Shown here one piece after another: positions 16,488-25,701 of a stretch of DNA of 38,300 nucleotides. How positions within the stretch are numbered: the first letter of the stretch is position 1; each line of letters opens with the position of its first letter. The position numbers and the translations under genes were made by a program. The stretch is from an uncultured Pelagibacteraceae bacterium (lineage in GTDB: Bacteria; Pseudomonadota; Alphaproteobacteria; Pelagibacterales; Pelagibacteraceae): the NCBI GenBank assembly GCA_902532195.1, contig CACAHE010000009.1, positions 1 to 38,300 of the forward strand. Direction: 5' to 3'. The notes beneath the pieces were generated by a model. It had not been told where the DNA came from. It saw nothing but the letters and a program-made list of their open reading frames with translations, and did not search any database.

Positions 16488-18898
16488 TAATCTACTTTTC
16501 TTATATTTTCAAACGTAGTAAATGGTACAATAGTTATTTTAAATAATAGTGTTTCTTCTGGTTGTAAATCAGCATCAGTATAATAGTCTTTGTCATATTC
16601 AATTGATGCAGTTAAACAATCATTTTTATATTCATAAATTAAATTATAATATTCTGTCAAATCAGTTGTTTTATTTTTTCTTGTTTCCAATTTTATTGAG
16701 TTATTGTCATCAAGTTTAAGGCCACTTGTATTTTTATAAAAACTTTGTTTTACAGCTACATCAGATCTTTCAAAGTATTCAAAGGTATTAAAAAAATTAT
16801 TTATTTTAAAATCAGTTTTAAAACTATGGAAATTGATTGTATCTAAACTATTATCTAAACTGTAATTATAATCAAACTTAAAGTTATCAGTTGGTTTAAA
16901 AAATAAATTTCCATATATATCAGATGTTTTTTTTCCTAGTGTACTGCTAAGTGGCATGTCCTGATCCTCTCTTGTTCTAAATGAAGAACCAATATCAAAT
17001 CCAAAATATTCTTTGTCTTTATTATCAATTCTTCTATATTCCGCACCCAACGTGAGAGACTCCCCACCTTCTACAGAGTCGTCGCTACTAATTCTATTAA
17101 AAGAGAAAATATTTTTTACATCAATTCTTCTATCGTCATTTTTCATGTTTTTAGTTTTGTTTGGGCTAAAATTAAATAACAATTTTGGTGTAAAAAGTTC
17201 CCTAACATCATTTTTTTTTTTATTAATTAGAGGTAATTTATTTTCGTATGCAAATAAACCCATTAAACCCGAGTCATAATCAGACTTATAAACTGATGAA
17301 TTTTGTGCCTCAGAATTAAAATTCTTAATTAAAAATTTTATATTAGATACAAACCCTTTTTTACTAATTTTATTTTCACTCTCATATTGTAAATTGTTAA
17401 TCAAAATATTTTCTTGAACATTAGTATCATATAATTTGCTATGACCAGTTGAAATAAAGTCTAAATTTCCTAATATATTAAAATTATCATTTAAATTTCT
17501 AGTAAAAGAAAAATTTGGAAAAACGTACTCATATCTATCTGACTGACTTTTATTTAAATTTTCATTAATTTCTAAAGAAGTTACATAATCAAAATTATTA
17601 CTAGAGCCAGTTAATTCAATTTTAGAATTTAAATCTGTATCACTTTTAATTGGAGAACTAATGTCATATTTTTTTAAATAAGTGTCATTTGAGACACTTT
17701 CTATTTTAACTAATAGTTCTTTATCAACATCATTAATTTCACTTAAATTAAAAGTAGAATTTAAAAAAAAGTGAGATTTTGTTCCTTCATTATTACCAGA
17801 ATTAAGTAAAAAACTTGAATCAATTAAATGATTGCTTTGTTTATTTGCTTGTCTATATTCATTTTGTATAATTGTAGTTCCATCGAAAAAAACTCTTGGA
17901 GAAAATGTTAGGTCCTTATTTTCAGAGATTGCATTAAAATATGGTATAGAAATTGACTGTCCCAAAGATTTAGATCCTGCAAAAGTAGGTATTAAAAAAC
18001 CTGATTGTCGTTTAACCGTTGGATCTGGGTGAAAAAATTTTGGAAAATATACTACTGGAACATCATAAATATTTAACCAAGCATTTTTATAGTTAAGAGT
18101 TTTTTTCTTTTTATCATGAAAAACTTCTTCCGATTGCATTTTCCATGGAGGACACTTATCTTCATTTTTTTTACAAGTTGTAAATACTGCTTTCGATAAG
18201 GTTGTATTTTTATCCTCAATTAATACACCTTTTGATTTTAGACGTGGATCATTTAAAGAATTTCCAAATAAACTATTATTAAAATTTACTTCAAATTCAT
18301 TTCCCACGATTGCATTAGTATCAACATTTATTACTGCATTTTTAATCTTTCCCCTATTTTTTTCTTTATCAATATATTTTACAAATTTTGATTTTATTAG
18401 TTTATTTATAATCTCAAAATTAAATTCATTCATTTGGATATTATTTTCTAATTTGTCGATTATTTCTGATTTTGTTTTAGAAAACAAAATTGATTTATTT
18501 CTATCATACGTAAAACTTGTTAAATTAAAAACGTAATCTTTTTTAAAAAAAATACTTGTTTCAGTGTCTGAACTTAATATTTCCTTTTTTTTAGAATAAT
18601 TAATTTTATTTGATTTTATAAAGATATCATATTTAAAATCTCTTAATTCTACATTTTCTTCTATTATTAAAAGATATTTAGATCTATCATAAGTAAATTT
18701 TTCTGCAGAAATTTCTGTAGCTTCATCTAAAAAAATTTTTACTTCTCCTGATGCTTTAATAATATTTTCTTTATCAAAATATTCAATTGTTGATGCTTCA
18801 AACTTAATATCATCAAATTTAATTTCTTCACTTAAAGAATTACTAAAAAAGCTTGATATAAAAAAAATTAATAAAAAATATTTTAAATTATTTCTCAT
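16487..18898 (-). CDS. lptD: LPS-assembly protein LptD
   Basis: 803-residue outer-membrane protein that inserts lipopolysaccharide at the cell surface. A signal peptide (about 1-23) is followed by an OstA/LptA-like beta-jellyroll domain with repeats such as ASGEVKIFLDE. A large beta-barrel then carries the conserved plug/lumen segment NAWLNIYDVPVVYFPKF and the PTVKRQSGFLIP block. Cysteines C242, C249 and C761 are visible. E. coli LptD uses two disulphides made by four cysteines, so the pairing here probably differs. It overlaps lptG by 11 bases and surA by one, consistent with one operon. Confidence 0.93.
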   Translation of the reverse strand: MRNNLKYFLLIFFISSFFSNSLSEEIKFDDIKFEASTIEYFDKENIIKASGEVKIFLDEATEISAEKFTYDRSKYLLIIEENVELRDFKYDIFIKSNKINYSKKKEILSSDTETSIFFKKDYVFNLTSFTYDRNKSILFSKTKSEIIDKLENNIQMNEFNFEIINKLIKSKFVKYIDKEKNRGKIKNAVINVDTNAIVGNEFEVNFNNSLFGNSLNDPRLKSKGVLIEDKNTTLSKAVFTTCKKNEDKCPPWKMQSEEVFHDKKKKTLNYKNAWLNIYDVPVVYFPKFFHPDPTVKRQSGFLIPTFAGSKSLGQSISIPYFNAISENKDLTFSPRVFFDGTTIIQNEYRQANKQSNHLIDSSFLLNSGNNEGTKSHFFLNSTFNLSEINDVDKELLVKIESVSNDTYLKKYDISSPIKSDTDLNSKIELTGSSNNFDYVTSLEINENLNKSQSDRYEYVFPNFSFTRNLNDNFNILGNLDFISTGHSKLYDTNVQENILINNLQYESENKISKKGFVSNIKFLIKNFNSEAQNSSVYKSDYDSGLMGLFAYENKLPLINKKKNDVRELFTPKLLFNFSPNKTKNMKNDDRRIDVKNIFSFNRISSDDSVEGGESLTLGAEYRRIDNKDKEYFGFDIGSSFRTREDQDMPLSSTLGKKTSDIYGNLFFKPTDNFKFDYNYSLDNSLDTINFHSFKTDFKINNFFNTFEYFERSDVAVKQSFYKNTSGLKLDDNNSIKLETRKNKTTDLTEYYNLIYEYKNDCLTASIEYDKDYYTDADLQPEETLLFKITIVPFTTFENIRKVD

Positions 18899-19970
18899 TT
18901 ATTTTAACCATTCCAATACTTGATATTACTCCAAAAATAAACAAGGGCATCCAAATTGATATAGATATAGGTACTTTTTCATTTTCACCTAAAATTCCTG
19001 AAAAATAATTGACATAATAAATTAAAACTGAGCTCAATATTCCTATTATTAAATAAAATATTTTTGATCTATTAAATTTAATATTCAGCATAATTATACC
19101 AGAGAATAATGTCATGATTGTAATAAAAAAAGGGTATGAAATAATTTTTTGATTATGTAATTTTAATTCTAGAGTTGAATAGCCCAATTCTTGATATTCT
19201 TTTTCTAGCTCAGACAATTGTAAAAAAGTAAGGCTAGATAAATTATCAAATAAGCTATTAATTTTAGTTATGTCAAAATTTGATTTAAAAATTATCTCTT
19301 GATTAAATGTAGTTTCAAAATTATTAATTTTTGTTGTCGCATTTTTAACTTTCCATGATGTAGTACCAATATCAACTTTTTCAGCTATAATAATTTTAGA
19401 TAGATCAAAATTTTTGTCTAGTTGTGTTATATTAACTTCTAAAAGATAATTTTTATCAATTCTTTGGGCATTTATTAAATTAATATTATTATTTACTTCA
19501 TCTTTAATCCAGATTCCATTTTCGGTAATTACTGCTAAATATTTATTATCTTTAGTAAATTCATTTTTGATATCAAAATATAAAAATTTTAATTTAGATG
19601 AAAAATTATAAAAAAATAAAATTAAAAATATTCCCACAAAAAACGAAACTATACTTAAAATAAATAAAATTTTTGAATTATTCAGTCCATATGATTTTAA
19701 TAAATATAATTCATTATTTTCAATTAATTTAATAAATAGAAATTGAGTACTAATTAAAACGATAAAAGGAAAAATTTCATATAAAATATAAGGAGTATTT
19801 AAAAATGTTAGCAAAATTGGTTTAAAAGGATTGTTATCGATTTCTTTAAAAAAATTTACTTCTTCAAATATGTTTAAAATAAATATTAAACTAAAAAAAA
19901 TTAATGAAATAATTAACATTATCTTTAAAAATGTACTTATTATTAATTTTTGATAAATTTTTATATTCAT
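18888..19970 (-). CDS. lptG: LPS export ABC transporter permease LptG
   Basis: 360 residues with the YjgP/YjgQ layout: three N-terminal helices (about 9-120), a periplasmic beta-jellyroll-like segment rich in Asn/Asp, and three C-terminal helices ending in SSIGMVKINEK. With LptF and the LptB ATPase (not in this window) it extracts LPS from the inner membrane. I assign LptG rather than LptF from gene order (second of the pair, directly before lptD), as is common in alphaproteobacteria. The start ATG is one base after the lptF stop. Confidence 0.88.
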   Translation of the reverse strand: MNIKIYQKLIISTFLKIMLIISLIFFSLIFILNIFEEVNFFKEIDNNPFKPILLTFLNTPYILYEIFPFIVLISTQFLFIKLIENNELYLLKSYGLNNSKILFILSIVSFFVGIFLILFFYNFSSKLKFLYFDIKNEFTKDNKYLAVITENGIWIKDEVNNNINLINAQRIDKNYLLEVNITQLDKNFDLSKIIIAEKVDIGTTSWKVKNATTKINNFETTFNQEIIFKSNFDITKINSLFDNLSSLTFLQLSELEKEYQELGYSTLELKLHNQKIISYPFFITIMTLFSGIIMLNIKFNRSKIFYLIIGILSSVLIYYVNYFSGILGENEKVPISISIWMPLFIFGVISSIGMVKINEK

Positions 19971-19971
19971 T

Positions 19972-21108
19972 TTAGTTTTTCTGAGATTTTATATTAAAAA
20001 AAATATTTATTATTATAAATAAAACAATTGGCACAAGTACAAAATTTAAATTAGATTGTAAATTTTCACTAGTATATTTGACTGATATTTCTCCAAAAAC
20101 TATTACAGCAAATCCTATTAAAAAAAGATAGATTCTTTTCATGCTATAGTTATAAATATTTTTTGTATCTAGCATTGCTAAAGCAGCTATGACTGCCAAT
20201 AGAGGAATGTAAAATGGATGAACAATTCTCTTAAAGAGTTCCTCATAATAAGTTTTAATAATTTGATTATTGCATTTTAATTGATGATCAGCTCTATAAA
20301 TATTTAAATATTCTATATCCTTGTTATTTCTTATATTGTTAAGACAGTTTAATAAAAATAAAGTATTTACTTCCTGAATTTTTTGTTGTGTGATTGTTTT
20401 AGTTTGATACTTTGATAAATTAAATATTGTAGTATCAAAACTTATAATTTTTTCTTCATCATTTACTCTATCAATTATATTACCACTATTTAGTTCTAGA
20501 GCTATTACGTTGTTGTCAGTTTTAATTTTTCCATATTTTGCAAAAATTATTTGATAATTAGATGAGCCATTATATTCTTTTAAAAAAATATTTTCGAAAG
20601 AACCATCTTCGTTTTTGTTTTCTACAAAAATTGTAAGATTCGAAACAATATCAATAAATTTTTTTTCTTTTATTAATGATGGAAAAAAATCTATATTAGA
20701 ACCTCTTAAATATGATCTAGCAAGATCCTGTGACTTTGGAGTAATAAAAATATTAAATAATAATTGAAAAAAAAGAAAAATTAAGGATAAAGAAATAATA
20801 AATCTTTTTACAGAAATTTTTTTAATTCCATTTATCCAGTAAATAATTAGTTCATTTTTTTCTTCCATTTTGTATAATGAATAAAAAAGACTTATAAAGA
20901 ACACAAACATCATCAAACGCGATAAAATTTTTGGTAAACTTAAAATTGTATAAGTGAAGTAAACTTTAAAACCATGGCCATCTTCAGATACAAAATCAAG
21001 ATAATTTACAGCCTGCATTATCCATACAATAAGGGTCAAGGCAAACAGGGATAGGAAAAAAATTTTTAGAAATTCTTGAATAAAACTTTTATAAATCGTT
21101 TTTTTCAT
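19972..21108 (-). CDS. lptF: LPS export ABC transporter permease LptF
   Basis: 378 residues, a YjgP/YjgQ family permease: helices near 15-35, 50-75 and 100-122, a central periplasmic domain, and three C-terminal helices from about 285. The sequence FVFFISLFYSLYKMEEKNELIIYWINGIKK contains the coupling-helix region (E-x-N-E-L, then W-x-x-G) that contacts the ATPase. It is the first gene of the lptF-lptG-lptD-surA-pdxA-rsmA run. It diverges from pepA across 58 bp containing an inverted repeat (21130-21155). Confidence 0.88.
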   Translation of the reverse strand: MKKTIYKSFIQEFLKIFFLSLFALTLIVWIMQAVNYLDFVSEDGHGFKVYFTYTILSLPKILSRLMMFVFFISLFYSLYKMEEKNELIIYWINGIKKISVKRFIISLSLIFLFFQLLFNIFITPKSQDLARSYLRGSNIDFFPSLIKEKKFIDIVSNLTIFVENKNEDGSFENIFLKEYNGSSNYQIIFAKYGKIKTDNNVIALELNSGNIIDRVNDEEKIISFDTTIFNLSKYQTKTITQQKIQEVNTLFLLNCLNNIRNNKDIEYLNIYRADHQLKCNNQIIKTYYEELFKRIVHPFYIPLLAVIAALAMLDTKNIYNYSMKRIYLFLIGFAVIVFGEISVKYTSENLQSNLNFVLVPIVLFIIINIFFNIKSQKN

Positions 21109-21129
21109 TGAAATTAACTTAATAGTAAT

Positions 21130-21155
21130 TATATACTTTCAACTACAAGTATATA
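21130..21155. promoter_or_regulatory. inverted repeat with facing -10 elements (lptF / pepA)
   Basis: TATATACTT (21130-21138) and AAGTATATA (21147-21155) form a perfect 9-bp inverted repeat with an 8-base centre in the 58-bp divergent gap. Each arm contains TATACT reading inward: plus-strand TATACT at 21132-21137 facing pepA, and minus-strand TATACT at 21148-21153 facing lptF. This could be two overlapping promoters with short leaders, an operator, or both. The -35 regions are weak. Confidence 0.4.
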
Positions 21156-21166
21156 TTTTAAAATCA

Positions 21167-22630
21167 ATGACTGTTCAAGTTCTCTATAAAAATAAGTCCA
21201 AATCAAGCAATCTAGGTGTAATTGCTTTATTTTCTGAAGATAAATTTCAAATAAAAAATGCGAACAGATTTTTATCAAAAAATGAGGCTTCTTATGTAGA
21301 AAAAATTTTAAAAAATAAAAAAAAAATTAAAGAAAATATTATTTCATTAAATGTAAATGAAAAAACTACACTTATATTAATATCATTAAAAAAAGACCTA
21401 AAAAGTTCTGATGTAGAAAACTTAGGTGCCGAATTTTATAATTTTATAAAAAAAAATTTATTTGATGATGTATCTATATTCACTGAAAGCGTAAAAAGCA
21501 AACCCGGAAAAGATTTTATAGGACGTTTTATGCACGGCTTAAAATTAAAATCTTATGAATTTAATTTATATAAATCAAAAAAAATAAAAAAAATTATAAG
21601 AATTAATTTAATAGGAAAACAAAGTTCTTTATTTTTAAAAAATAAGTTAAAATTCAAAGCATTAGAGGATGGTACATTTTTTACTAGAGATCTTGTATCT
21701 GAACCTGGCAATATTTTACATCCCGATGAATATGCAAAAAGATTAAGTAAACTAAAAAAATATGGATTAAAAGTCACCGTTTATGATGAAAAAAAATGTA
21801 AAAAATTAGGAATGAATGCTTTACTTGGTGTTGGGCAGGGAAGTATTAGAGGTTCTTATCTAGTAACAATAGAATGGAATGGAACAAAATCAAAATCAAA
21901 ACCTTTAGGCTTTGTTGGTAAAGGAGTTTGTTTTGATACTGGCGGTTACTCACTTAAACCTGCAAAATTTATGGAAGACATGACCTATGATATGGCTGGT
22001 TCAGCAACAGTTGTTGGTTTAATGAAAAACTTTGCATTAAGAAAAGCAAAAATTAATGCTGTTGGTGTAGTAGGGCTTGTAGAAAATATGGTAAGTGGAA
22101 ATGCTCAAAGACCTGGAGATATTGTTAAATCTTATAGTGGTAAAACAATTGAGGTACTTAACACTGATGCTGAAGGTAGATTAGTTTTAGCTGACGCATT
22201 AACTTTTACTGAAAAAAAATTCAAACCAAAATTCATGGTTGATTTAGCAACGTTAACTGGTGCTATTATAGTTTCTTTGGGTTCAGAATATGCAGGACTT
22301 TTTTCGAACGATGACACATTATCAAAACAATTACTTGAAGCTGGTGAAAAAGTTGATGAGAAATTGTGGAGAATGCCACTGCACAAAAACTTTGACAAAC
22401 TAATTAATTCTAAAAATGCTGATATGCAAAATATAAATTATGTTGGAGGAGCAGGATCTACAACAGCAGCGCAATTTTTACAAAGATTTATTTTAAATAA
22501 AACACCTTGGGCTCATTTAGATATTGCTGGAATGGCATTTTCAAAATATGGAGGAGCTTTAAATTCAGGTGGTGCGACTGGTTATGGAGTAAGACTATTA
22601 AATAAATTTGTTGAAGATAATTATGAGTAA
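21167..22630 (+). CDS. pepA: leucyl aminopeptidase (M17)
   Basis: 487-residue cytosolic, two-metal aminopeptidase that removes N-terminal residues from peptides. The C-terminal catalytic domain has K252, D257, D275, D334 and E336 as metal ligands and K264/R338 as catalytic residues. The family signature NTDAEGRL spans 332-339. The N-terminal 150 residues form the less conserved, Lys-rich hexamer domain. In alphaproteobacteria pepA is commonly divergent from lptF, as here. E. coli PepA also binds DNA in Xer recombination and gene control; nothing here shows whether this one does. It overlaps ndk by eight bases. Confidence 0.95.
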   Translation: MTVQVLYKNKSKSSNLGVIALFSEDKFQIKNANRFLSKNEASYVEKILKNKKKIKENIISLNVNEKTTLILISLKKDLKSSDVENLGAEFYNFIKKNLFDDVSIFTESVKSKPGKDFIGRFMHGLKLKSYEFNLYKSKKIKKIIRINLIGKQSSLFLKNKLKFKALEDGTFFTRDLVSEPGNILHPDEYAKRLSKLKKYGLKVTVYDEKKCKKLGMNALLGVGQGSIRGSYLVTIEWNGTKSKSKPLGFVGKGVCFDTGGYSLKPAKFMEDMTYDMAGSATVVGLMKNFALRKAKINAVGVVGLVENMVSGNAQRPGDIVKSYSGKTIEVLNTDAEGRLVLADALTFTEKKFKPKFMVDLATLTGAIIVSLGSEYAGLFSNDDTLSKQLLEAGEKVDEKLWRMPLHKNFDKLINSKNADMQNINYVGGAGSTTAAQFLQRFILNKTPWAHLDIAGMAFSKYGGALNSGGATGYGVRLLNKFVEDNYE

Positions 22631-23033
22631 TTTAGAAAAAACTTTATCAATAATTAAACCTGATGCAGTTGAAAGAGGGCTGGAAAATGAAATTAAAAAT
22701 CAATTTTTAAGCAATGGTTTTGAAATAACTAACGAAAAAAAAATTAAAATATCTAAATCTGAAGCAGAAGATTTTTATAAGGTTCATCAAACTAAACCTT
22801 TTTATAATGATCTTTGCTCGTATTTATCTTCAGGTCCAATTGTTGTTATGATTCTTGAGAAAAATAACGCAATATTAGCAAATAGAAAGTTAATGGGGGC
22901 CACAGATCCAAACAAAGCAGAAGAAGGAACTATAAGAAAGAAATATGGTTTATCTATTGATAAAAATTCTGTTCATGGATCAGATAGCTTAGAAAATGCA
23001 AAGATAGAGATCAATTTTTTTTTTAAAGACTAG
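22623..23033 (+). CDS. ndk: nucleoside diphosphate kinase
   Basis: Transfers gamma-phosphate between NTPs and NDPs. I use the ATG at 22623 (MSNLEKTLSIIKPDAVERG), giving 136 residues that align with the family N-terminus. A TTG fifteen bases upstream is also in frame but adds five residues with no family match. The phosphorylated histidine is H118 in NSVHGSDS, and the GPIVVMILE and RKLMGATDP blocks are intact. The start overlaps the pepA stop by eight bases, and the 3' end overlaps convergent purN by 11 bases. Confidence 0.96.
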   Translation: MSNLEKTLSIIKPDAVERGLENEIKNQFLSNGFEITNEKKIKISKSEAEDFYKVHQTKPFYNDLCSYLSSGPIVVMILEKNNAILANRKLMGATDPNKAEEGTIRKKYGLSIDKNSVHGSDSLENAKIEINFFFKD

Positions 23034-23607
23034 CAAATAGTTTTTTAATTGCCTTTGGGTATAATTGGTGTTCTAAAGTAAGAACTTTTTTTGATAAAAT
23101 TGAAGCAGTATCTCCTTTTTTAATTTTAATTTTTTTTTGAATAATTATTTTTCCAGAGTCCAAGTTTTTATTCACAAAATGTACGGTACATCCTGTAAAT
23201 TTTTCATTGTTTTTAATAACTCTTTCATGTGTATTTAATCCTTTATATCGAGGTAATAGAGATGGATGTATATTAATTATTTTTCCTTTAAAATTGCGAA
23301 TAAATTTAATTGATAGAATTTTCATAAAACCTGCCAAACAGATTAATTTAATTTTATTTGAATTAAGTATTTTTAGCACATTTCTTTCTGAAGTTAATTT
23401 TTTTTTATAGTTAAAAATTATAATTTTAATATTATTTTTTTTTGCATAAACCAATCCTCTGGCTGCTTTGCTTGAAGAAACAACAAAGATTAAATTAATA
23501 AAAGATTTTTTTTTTTTTGAAAATTTGATAAGGTTATTTAAGTTGCTGCCTCTTCCAGAAATAAAAACAGCAATGTTTAATTTTTTATTTCCAATTAATT
23601 TTCCCAT
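23023..23607 (-). CDS. purN: phosphoribosylglycinamide formyltransferase
   Basis: Formyl-THF-dependent third step of purine synthesis. 194 residues. The phosphate-binding loop SGRGSN lies at 17-22 and the catalytic triad is N112, H114 (INIHPSLLPRYKG) and D150. GCTVHFV precedes the last of these. The ATG overlaps purM by 23 bases, giving a purM-purN unit as in many proteobacteria. A run of 13 T (23506-23518; A on the coding strand) encodes the KKKK segment at 31-34, a possible slippage site. Confidence 0.95.
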   Translation of the reverse strand: MGKLIGNKKLNIAVFISGRGSNLNNLIKFSKKKKSFINLIFVVSSSKAARGLVYAKKNNIKIIIFNYKKKLTSERNVLKILNSNKIKLICLAGFMKILSIKFIRNFKGKIINIHPSLLPRYKGLNTHERVIKNNEKFTGCTVHFVNKNLDSGKIIIQKKIKIKKGDTASILSKKVLTLEHQLYPKAIKKLFASL

Positions 23608-24613
23608 TAAATTTTATTTTATTTTTATTTGAAATAATTTTTCCAATTACGTATGGCTTAAAATTTTTATGAAAAAACTTATTAATTTTATTTAAATCTT
23701 TATTATGAACAATTAGACAAAAACCAACCCCGCAATTAAAAGTTTTTAACATTTCTTTATCTTCTATTCCTTGATTTTTAATCCATTTAAAAATTTTTAA
23801 GACCTTTATTTCATTAAGAAAAATATTTGCACAAAGACCTTTCGGCATAACTCTTTTGATATTTTCTTCTAAACCTCCTCCTGTAATATTTGCACAACTA
23901 TTTATTAAATTAAATTTAATTAGATTTAATATTTCCTTAACATAAATTTTTGTTGTTTTTAAAAGTTCTGATTTAAGAAACTTGTTATTTTTTATTTTTA
24001 TTTTTTTTATTTTTATAATTTTTCTTACCAATGAAAATCCATTAGAGTGAAGGCCACTTGATGGAACAGCAAGAATCAAATTATTTTTTTTTATATTTTT
24101 TTTTTTTAGAATTTCGTTTTTATCTACCAATCCAACTGAGAATCCTGCAATATCAAATTTTCCTTTAGAATAAGTTTCAGGCATCTCAGCTGTTTCACCT
24201 CCTGCTAGTTCGCATCCAGCAATTTTACAACCCTTAACAATTCCTTTTATTATTAATTTTAATTTTCTTAGATTGAGTTTATTAACAGATATATAATCTA
24301 AAAATAAAATTGGTTTCGCACCCTGAACTATTATGTCATTTACATTCATTGCCACAAGGTCAATTCCAATTGTATCAAATTTATTTAAGAGATTAGCTAT
24401 TTCTATTTTTGTACCAACGCCATCTGAGCTTGTAACTATGTAGGGACTCTTAATTTTATTTGGAATTTTATTTACTGAACCAAAACTTCCTATATTATCA
24501 AAATTACGGTTTTGTTTAGTTTTTTTAGATATTAAAGATATGAATTTGACAAATTTATCAGCAGTCTTAATGTTAACTCCACTTTTTTCATATGTTAATT
24601 TATTTTTATTCAC
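23585..24613 (-). CDS. purM: phosphoribosylformylglycinamidine cyclo-ligase
   Basis: Makes aminoimidazole ribotide in purine synthesis. 342 residues, normal size. Conserved segments are YEKSGVNI near the start, SSDGVGTKIEIA (the nucleotide-binding loop), AMNVNDIIVQGAKPILFLDY, AGGETAEMPETY, and GLHSNGFSLVRK with TGGGLEENIKRVMP. The start is GTG at 24611-24613; no in-frame ATG gives a better N-terminus. Only 11 bp separate it from the divergent DUF2066 gene, so its promoter must lie inside that gene. Long T runs (9 and 12) at 24084-24107 encode Lys-rich stretches. Confidence 0.95.
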   Translation of the reverse strand: MNKNKLTYEKSGVNIKTADKFVKFISLISKKTKQNRNFDNIGSFGSVNKIPNKIKSPYIVTSSDGVGTKIEIANLLNKFDTIGIDLVAMNVNDIIVQGAKPILFLDYISVNKLNLRKLKLIIKGIVKGCKIAGCELAGGETAEMPETYSKGKFDIAGFSVGLVDKNEILKKKNIKKNNLILAVPSSGLHSNGFSLVRKIIKIKKIKIKNNKFLKSELLKTTKIYVKEILNLIKFNLINSCANITGGGLEENIKRVMPKGLCANIFLNEIKVLKIFKWIKNQGIEDKEMLKTFNCGVGFCLIVHNKDLNKINKFFHKNFKPYVIGKIISNKNKIKFNGKINWK

Positions 24614-24624
24614 TATTATAAAAT

Positions 24625-25701
24625 ATGGTTCAAATTAATTTGTTTGGTAAGAGTAGATTTTATATAATTTTTTTATTCTTAGTATTATTTTTTATTGAGT
24701 TTTCCACAACCAACGCATCTTCAAAAACTTTTAATATAGTCGACTTAGAGATTACCAAGCCATATGACGCTAAATTTGAGAAAGAAAAAATTATTGATGA
24801 GGCTTTTATGTTAGCTTTCAAAGAGTTGATTTTAAAAATAACAATTTCTGAAGATTCTAAAAATTTAAAAACAAAAGATTTAAAAGTTATAGAAAGCTTA
24901 GTTGATTCATTTACGATAGTTGATGAAAAATTTATTAAAAAAAACTATATAGCAAAATTTGAAGTTAATTTTGATAAAAAAGAAGTATTTCAATTTTTAG
25001 AAAATAAAAATATTTTTCCATCTATACCATTAGAAAAAAAATTATTATTAATGCCAATTCTTGTAGATATAAGTAAAAATGAAATTTTGCTTTTCAGTGA
25101 AAATCCGTTCTATAAAGATTGGAATAAGCAAAACGAAAAATATAATTTAATAAAATATATTCTGCCAAATGAAGATTTGGAAGATATAAAATTAATTAAT
25201 AAAAATTTAGATAATATTGAAGAATTTAATTTTAAAGAAATTATCGATAAATATGAACTAAATGATTTTATAATAATTATAATATTTAAAAATGATCAAA
25301 ACCTAAGAATTTTATCTAAACTGAATTTAAATAATTACCCAATTATATCAAATAAAACATTTAAAGATGTTAATATTGAAAATATAGATAAACTAAGCGA
25401 GGTAATATCATCGCTCAAAATAAATTACGAAAACCATTGGAAGAAAATTAATCAAATAAACACTTCGATAAAATTATCATTAAATATTTTTATAGATTCA
25501 AAAAATTATAAACTTATAAATAAATTTGAAAGTGATATTAAAGAATTAGATTTAGTATCAAATTATTATATTAAAAATTTTTCTAATGAAAAAGTAGAAT
25601 ATAAAATAATATACAATGGTACTCCAGATAAATTTATTAAAGAAATTTCAAATAAAGGATTTAATATGGATACATCTTCCGAGGTTTGGAAAATAGAATG
25701 A
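24625..25701 (+). CDS. DUF2066 domain protein, exported
   Basis: 358 residues with an N-terminal signal sequence or anchor (about 10-32, FYIIFLFLVLFFIEF, then TTNASS). The body begins FNIVDLEITKPYDAKFEKEKIIDEAFMLAFKELILKIT, which matches the start of the DUF2066 family, a group found beside purM and hda in alpha- and gammaproteobacteria. Function unknown; periplasmic location is inferred from the leader. The protein is dominated by Lys, Asn, Ile and Glu. It starts 11 bp from the divergent purM start and overlaps the hda-like gene by four bases (ATGA at 25698-25701). Confidence 0.82.
   Translation: MVQINLFGKSRFYIIFLFLVLFFIEFSTTNASSKTFNIVDLEITKPYDAKFEKEKIIDEAFMLAFKELILKITISEDSKNLKTKDLKVIESLVDSFTIVDEKFIKKNYIAKFEVNFDKKEVFQFLENKNIFPSIPLEKKLLLMPILVDISKNEILLFSENPFYKDWNKQNEKYNLIKYILPNEDLEDIKLINKNLDNIEEFNFKEIIDKYELNDFIIIIIFKNDQNLRILSKLNLNNYPIISNKTFKDVNIENIDKLSEVISSLKINYENHWKKINQINTSIKLSLNIFIDSKNYKLINKFESDIKELDLVSNYYIKNFSNEKVEYKIIYNGTPDKFIKEISNKGFNMDTSSEVWKIE

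Noticed and set aside
16487..18898. lptD as a frame-broken or truncated gene
   Set aside because: 803 residues with signal, jellyroll, plug and barrel segments and an aromatic-rich C-terminal end; it looks complete.
24615..24620. Minus-strand TATAAT directly upstream of the purM GTG
   Set aside because: Only one base from the start codon; transcription would begin inside purM.
25686..25697. TTG-started extension of the hda-like gene
   Set aside because: The ATG overlapping the DUF2066 TGA (ATGA) fits the pattern of other coupled junctions here.
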